The notes beneath the pieces were generated by a model that was given only the letters and a program-made list of their open reading frames with translations, had not been told where the DNA came from and did no database searches. The translations under genes were made by a program, and so were the position numbers. From positions 124,001-188,000 of the forward strand of contig NZ_JAQKGU010000007.1 in assembly GCF_028532725.1 (NCBI RefSeq): 64,000 bases of DNA, read 5' to 3'. Origin of the DNA: Desulfovibrio sp. Fe33 (GTDB taxonomy: Bacteria > Desulfobacterota > Desulfovibrionia > Desulfovibrionales > Desulfovibrionaceae). Shown here piece by piece: positions 60,462 through 64,000 of the stretch; the first letter of the stretch is position 1; every line of letters starts with the position of its first letter.

Positions 60462-61346
60462 CTACACCTCGCCCCGGGCGGCTCTTCGGGTGCGCTGGCC
60501 GGACAGCACGACCATGAGCACCGCAACGATAATCAGGGAGGAGCCCGCGTAGCCGAGCATGGAAAACTTTTCGCCGAACAGGATGAAGGCGAGCACTGCG
60601 GCGACCAGGGGTTCGAAGGTGGCGATTACCGACGCGTGGGTGGCGTCCATGCGCTTCAGGCCCGCGTAGTACACCGAGAATGCCCCGTAGGAAGTGACCA
60701 GGGCCATGCCGAGCATAAGCAGCCAGGTTCCCGCGGATTTCGGCACGAAGTCGATGAACGGCAGGAGGAACATTGCGCCGAAGGGCAGGGCGTAGACGAA
60801 AATCGTCGGCGTGGGATAGCGGTAGAGGAATTTCTTTCCGAAGATGTAGTACAGGGCATAGGTGAATCCCGAGAGCAGCCCGGCGGACAGGCCGAAGACG
60901 TTCATCTCGATGGTCGCCCCGCTCATGAGCTTGGGGCCGAGGCTGATGCAGGTCACGCCGAGGACCGTCATGCCCACGCAGGCCGTCTTGATCAGGGTGA
61001 GCTCCTCCTTGAGGACGAGCCTGGAGAGCAGGGCCACCCAGGCCGGGGCCGTGTACAGCAGCACGGCGGCCATGGCCATGCCCACGTCGCGGATGGCTAT
61101 CTGGTATGCCCCGTAGAACAGGGTCACGCAGATGACCCCGAAACCCAGCAGGGCGGGCAAATCGCTGCGGTGGACCTTGATCTGTCCGGCCACGGCCGCA
61201 TGGATCAGGAAGAAGACCCAGCCGAACATGGCCCGCCAGAAGGCTATTTCCAGGGCGCTCACGCCCGCGTTCAGGATGAACTTGGTGAATACGCCGATAA
61301 GCCCCCACATGAAGGCGGCGGCCATGACATAGAGGAATCCGGGCAT
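60462..61346 (-). CDS. EamA/DMT family exporter
   Basis: The 294-residue protein starts MPGFLYVMAAAFMWGLIGVF and has ten membrane helices in two EamA repeats: ALEIAFWRAMFGWVFFLIHA and IRDVGMAMAAVLLYTAPAWV in the first, and LFGEKFSMLGYAGSSLIIVA in the second. Family members export amino acids and other metabolites. It starts two bases after the stop of the ornithine cyclodeaminase-like gene with GGAAC before it. A substrate related to that enzyme is possible (inference). Confidence 0.9.
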   Translation of the reverse strand: MPGFLYVMAAAFMWGLIGVFTKFILNAGVSALEIAFWRAMFGWVFFLIHAAVAGQIKVHRSDLPALLGFGVICVTLFYGAYQIAIRDVGMAMAAVLLYTAPAWVALLSRLVLKEELTLIKTACVGMTVLGVTCISLGPKLMSGATIEMNVFGLSAGLLSGFTYALYYIFGKKFLYRYPTPTIFVYALPFGAMFLLPFIDFVPKSAGTWLLMLGMALVTSYGAFSVYYAGLKRMDATHASVIATFEPLVAAVLAFILFGEKFSMLGYAGSSLIIVAVLMVVLSGQRTRRAARGEV

Positions 61347-61348
61347 GG

Positions 61349-62335
61349 CTACAGTTCCACCAGGGTCCCGATTCCGGCTTCGGCGGCGCGCTCGAAAACC
61401 AGGGCGGCGGTCATGACGTCGTGGGTGGCTATGCCCATGAGAACCGCCCCTCGGAGACCTTCGCGCACGGCCACCCCTTGCTCCGCGCATATTTCACACA
61501 TGTCGGCGTCGATAGCTTCAGGCCCGGGGTAGCCGTTTTGAAAATAGGTGCCCTGGTTCCGGGTCCAGATGTATTGATTACGGTTGTCGCAGGTGAAGTG
61601 CGCGTCCCGGAATACGTCTTCGCCCACGCAGGCGTCGTAGTCCACGGCGATGACCAGACAATCGTCTTTGAGCCACTCCCTGCGCACGGCCCGGACCGGC
61701 GACTCGACGATGGGGGTGCATGTGATGAGCACATCCGTGTTTCTGACCGCCGTTTCAAGGTCGGCATGGGCGGAAAAGACCGCACCCGGAACTTTCGGGG
61801 CCATGTCGTCGATGAACCGCTGCGTCGCGGCCTCGAAGATGTCGTGGCAGCGGACGTCATTCAGCTTGGGGAAGACTTCCTTCATGGCGAGAAGGTTGAC
61901 TCGTCCCTGCACTCCCGCGCCCACGATGGTGACGGAGGTTGTTTCAGGGTCGCCGAAGTGGCGTGCGTATACGCCGGACGCCGCTCCCGTCCGCCATGCC
62001 GTGATCCAGGCCGCGTCCATTACCGCCAGGGGCAGACCGGTGTCCGGGTCGTTCAGGAGCATGATGCCGGTGATGTAGGGCAGGCCTCGGGCCGGGTTGG
62101 GCGGATAACCGGACACGCACTTGACCCCTGCCCGGTCTATGTCCCCGCCGAGGCGGCAGGGCATGGCGTGGATGAAGCAGTTTTCGCGCGGGTGGATGCC
62201 GATCTTGGCGGGCATTTCCCCTTCGCCCCGTCCCAGTGAGGCGAAGCCGGTTTCCACGGCGTCCATCACCTCGGTCATGGTGATGCCGAGACGGTCAATA
62301 TCCTTAGCCGATATCCAGCGTACTTCCGTGCTCAT
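61349..62335 (-). CDS. Ornithine cyclodeaminase/mu-crystallin family protein
   Basis: The 328-residue protein begins MSTEVRWISAKDIDRLGITM and has the family pattern: GRGEGEMPAKIGIHPRENCF, VSGYPPNPARGLPYITGIML, LAVMDAAWITAWRTGAASGV, and the NAD loop VTIVGAGVQGRVNLLAM. The LITCTPIVESPV segment also fits. Members turn ornithine into proline and ammonia or act as alanine or ketimine dehydrogenases or lysine cyclodeaminases. Substrate cannot be told here. AGAGGAAG precedes the ATG at 62335; an in-frame ATG 57 bases upstream has no ribosome site. It is the first gene of the six-gene minus-strand run. Confidence 0.85.
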   Translation of the reverse strand: MSTEVRWISAKDIDRLGITMTEVMDAVETGFASLGRGEGEMPAKIGIHPRENCFIHAMPCRLGGDIDRAGVKCVSGYPPNPARGLPYITGIMLLNDPDTGLPLAVMDAAWITAWRTGAASGVYARHFGDPETTSVTIVGAGVQGRVNLLAMKEVFPKLNDVRCHDIFEAATQRFIDDMAPKVPGAVFSAHADLETAVRNTDVLITCTPIVESPVRAVRREWLKDDCLVIAVDYDACVGEDVFRDAHFTCDNRNQYIWTRNQGTYFQNGYPGPEAIDADMCEICAEQGVAVREGLRGAVLMGIATHDVMTAALVFERAAEAGIGTLVEL

Positions 62336-62454
62336 TCCGCTTCCTCTGCGAGGCTGTCCGTTGAATTGAATCCTTCCGCCAGAATGCTTCAAATTCCTTG
62401 TCGATGCAACCGGAAACCCTTGCCGGGGAAGGTGGTTGCGCGTATGGTCGACCC

Positions 62455-63282
62455 ATGCTTTTCGAAGGGACGTTCAGCATCGACGCATCCGGCGACGGCA
62501 ATCGTCTGGACCGGGTTATCGAAGCGTTCTTGCCCGGTTCCGGGTTGCGCTTCAGGCGTCGCCTGTGCGACGAAGGGCGGGTGTTGGTGGATGGCCGGGC
62601 CAGGAAGCCCGGATACAAAGTGCGAACCGGACAATTGCTGGAGATCAGGGAAGTGCGGGAGATGACGAAACCCGGAGAATTGGGCTTGAAGATAGTCGAG
62701 CGGAAAGGCGGATTCGCCGCCGTCAACAAACCTGGCGGCGTGCATTCGGCGATTATCCCCGGCGGGGTAGAACCCTGCGCCGAAGCCGCTTTGGCCGGTC
62801 TTTTCCCGGGCGAAACCCCGGCATTGCTCAATAGGCTGGACTGCCTGACCTCGGGGTTGCTTCTTGTGGCCCTGACACCCGAGGCGCGCGAAGCCTACCT
62901 GGAGTATGAAGACGACGGCGCCATCCGGAAATTTTACCTGGCCCGCGTCAAAGGGCGGCTTGACGGCATCGTCTCCGTCCGGAATCGGCTGGACACGGAT
63001 AACCGCAAGAAAACCCGCGTCTTGGCGGAATCGGACCCGGATTCCCGCCGCTGGACCGGCATCACGGCCCTGTCCCACGACAATGCAGCCGATACCTCCC
63101 TTGTGCGTTGCCTCATAATGAAGGGCGCGCGTCATCAGATCAGGGCGCACCTTGCGTCCATCGGGCACCCCATCGTAGGTGATCCTCTCTATGGCGAAGG
63201 CGAGTCTCCGCGCGGACTGATGCTTCAGCACCAGCGCATCGACATGCCTGGATTCCAAGCCGAGACCGTTCCGCTTTTCTGA
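62455..63282 (+). CDS. RluA-family pseudouridine synthase
   Basis: The 275-residue protein has an N-terminal S4-like RNA-binding region (LRFRRRLCDEGRVLVDGRA) and the RluA catalytic domain: FAAVNKPGGVHSAI, LNRLDCLTSGLLLVAL with the catalytic Asp (family text HRLDxxTSG; His is Asn here), and MKGARHQIRAHLASIGHPIV with GDPLYG. It converts uridine to pseudouridine in rRNA or tRNA. The start is uncertain: the ATG at 62455 begins the conserved part, and an in-frame TTG/ATG near 62398-62404 would add about 17-19 residues. No ribosome site is strong. Confidence 0.88.
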   Translation: MLFEGTFSIDASGDGNRLDRVIEAFLPGSGLRFRRRLCDEGRVLVDGRARKPGYKVRTGQLLEIREVREMTKPGELGLKIVERKGGFAAVNKPGGVHSAIIPGGVEPCAEAALAGLFPGETPALLNRLDCLTSGLLLVALTPEAREAYLEYEDDGAIRKFYLARVKGRLDGIVSVRNRLDTDNRKKTRVLAESDPDSRRWTGITALSHDNAADTSLVRCLIMKGARHQIRAHLASIGHPIVGDPLYGEGESPRGLMLQHQRIDMPGFQAETVPLF

Positions 63283-63288
63283 TCCCGG

Positions 63289-64000
63289 TCAGGGCTCGGC
63301 TCCGTAATGGGCGAAGATGCTTCCGAGCTCTCCGGATGCCCGCATTTCCTTGATCTTTCGTTCCACCATGTCCCGCAGGGCAGCCCCGTTCGGACAGTGC
63401 GGCGAAAAGGCGATTCTGTTGCCGTCGTCGGCTATGGGTTCCGGGTCTACCCGGATCTTGCCGGACACGCCTTTTTACATGGATATGTACCGGAAGGACA
63501 GAGAACCCACGAGCATGGCGGTCACGCGGTCGGTAAGAAGACAGTCCAGGTTGGTCTGCAGGCTCAAGGTCGGGTTGCTTTCCGTGTTCGTCACGATTCG
63601 GGAGGGGGCCCGTTCGTGTCTATTGAGGTAGGCGTCAATTTCTGGGTTTCCGGTTCGAAGTCCCTTGGGGATGGCGAAACGGATGCCTTCGAGGGAGTGC
63701 ACGCCGCGGTAGCGCCAGGGATAGCCGTTCAGGGTGGCGAACCGTATCTCGTTTATCATGTCCTGGTTGCGAACGTAGATGAAATTGTCCGACCGGACTG
63801 AGCCTGCATAAGCAACCACGTCGTAGAGCCCGTCCAGGGTGTCGCGGATTGCGCGGCCATGCGGCATGTCGTGAAATATCAGGCGGTAGCCCGCCTCTTC
63901 GAATGTTCGGCGCAGAACCTCGTGCGTGATGCCGTCGTGCGGGGCTTTGTTCGGGCTTCAGGCCGGCGGGCAGTATGTGGATGTGGCCACATCAATGGTA
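63289..64000 (-). pseudogene. Solute-binding protein gene broken by two in-frame stops (cut by window edge)
   Basis: One minus-strand frame reads a family-3 periplasmic binding protein through the window edge to the stop at 63289-63291. It includes DGITHEVLRRTFEEAGYRLI, DTLDGLYDVVAYAG, RFAIPKGLRTGNPEIDAY and, at the C-terminus, ALRDMVERKIKEMRASGELG. Two stops interrupt it without any shift of frame: TGA at 63958-63960 (between YCPPA and SPNKAPHDG) and TAA at 63475-63477 (between SFRYISM and KGVSGKI). Protein likeness continues across both. Intact members bind amino acids or other small ligands for uptake or signalling. Point mutation in a decaying gene is most likely; sequence error is possible. 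Confidence 0.75.

Overview
This window looks like a chromosomal segment of a high-GC deltaproteobacterial sulfate reducer of the Desulfovibrio/Pseudodesulfovibrio type. The supporting signs are an rnf operon led by a multiheme c-type cytochrome, an arginine-to-carboxyspermidine polyamine operon, TauE/SafE permease genes tied to sigma-54 two-component regulators, and a dense load of stand-alone receiver proteins. The taxonomic call is inference from gene content; no rRNA is present.

Layout. 1-621 holds the 5' end of malate synthase G (minus strand). 863-4730 is a small glycosyltransferase group. 4840-8707 is a signalling block: a dCache histidine kinase with three receiver-only regulators in an operon behind a good sigma-54 promoter, and a fourth receiver gene divergent to it. 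8768-10736 encodes a TauE/SafE permease and an unknown membrane partner, followed by a PAS histidine kinase and an NtrC-type sigma-54 activator (10870-13700), then a FUSC-like membrane protein. 15519-22154 is the rnf operon (pentaheme cytochrome, rnfC, D, G, E, A, B). Here RnfC has lost the usual glycine-rich NADH/FMN motifs, while RnfB carries a fused glutamate-synthase-small-subunit-like FAD/NAD(P)H module. This is the most unusual system in the window.

22338-27520 (minus strand) is a complete route from arginine to spermidine: arginine decarboxylase, carboxynorspermidine dehydrogenase, carboxynorspermidine decarboxylase and agmatinase. 28056-31345 is an AT-richer, island-like stretch next to a tRNA-Pro(CGG) gene, holding purT, a gene fragment and two unknown genes. 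31664-38978 is a chemosensory cluster: cheB, a HEAT-repeat protein, cheR, cheY and a multi-Hpt cheA. 39186-45815 mixes a periplasmic amidohydrolase, an unknown membrane protein, a CpoB-like lipoprotein with a ten-G tract, dprA, a half-size GDT1/UPF0016 protein and an HDOD protein. 46475-48016 is a DASS/SLC13 transporter behind a third well-matched sigma-54 site.

48515-50920 encodes a diguanylate cyclase, a Xer-type recombinase and a cyclophilin. 51469-62335 (minus strand) holds a nitronate-monooxygenase-like flavoprotein gene and a tightly packed six-gene run (ornithine cyclodeaminase family, EamA exporter, AddA-like helicase-nuclease, AddB-like nuclease, PPC-domain protein, L-2-hydroxyglutarate dehydrogenase). 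The window ends with an RluA-family pseudouridine synthase (plus strand) and a solute-binding-protein gene broken by two in-frame stop codons.

Two themes cross gene boundaries. First, three near-identical sigma-54 promoters (all TGGCAT at -24) sit upstream of the kinase/receiver operon, the rnf operon and the DASS transporter, and a sigma-54 activator is encoded in the same window. Second, five copies of a hairpin-rich repeat of about 170-200 bp lie in intergenic spaces, each on the 3' side of a gene and in that gene's orientation.
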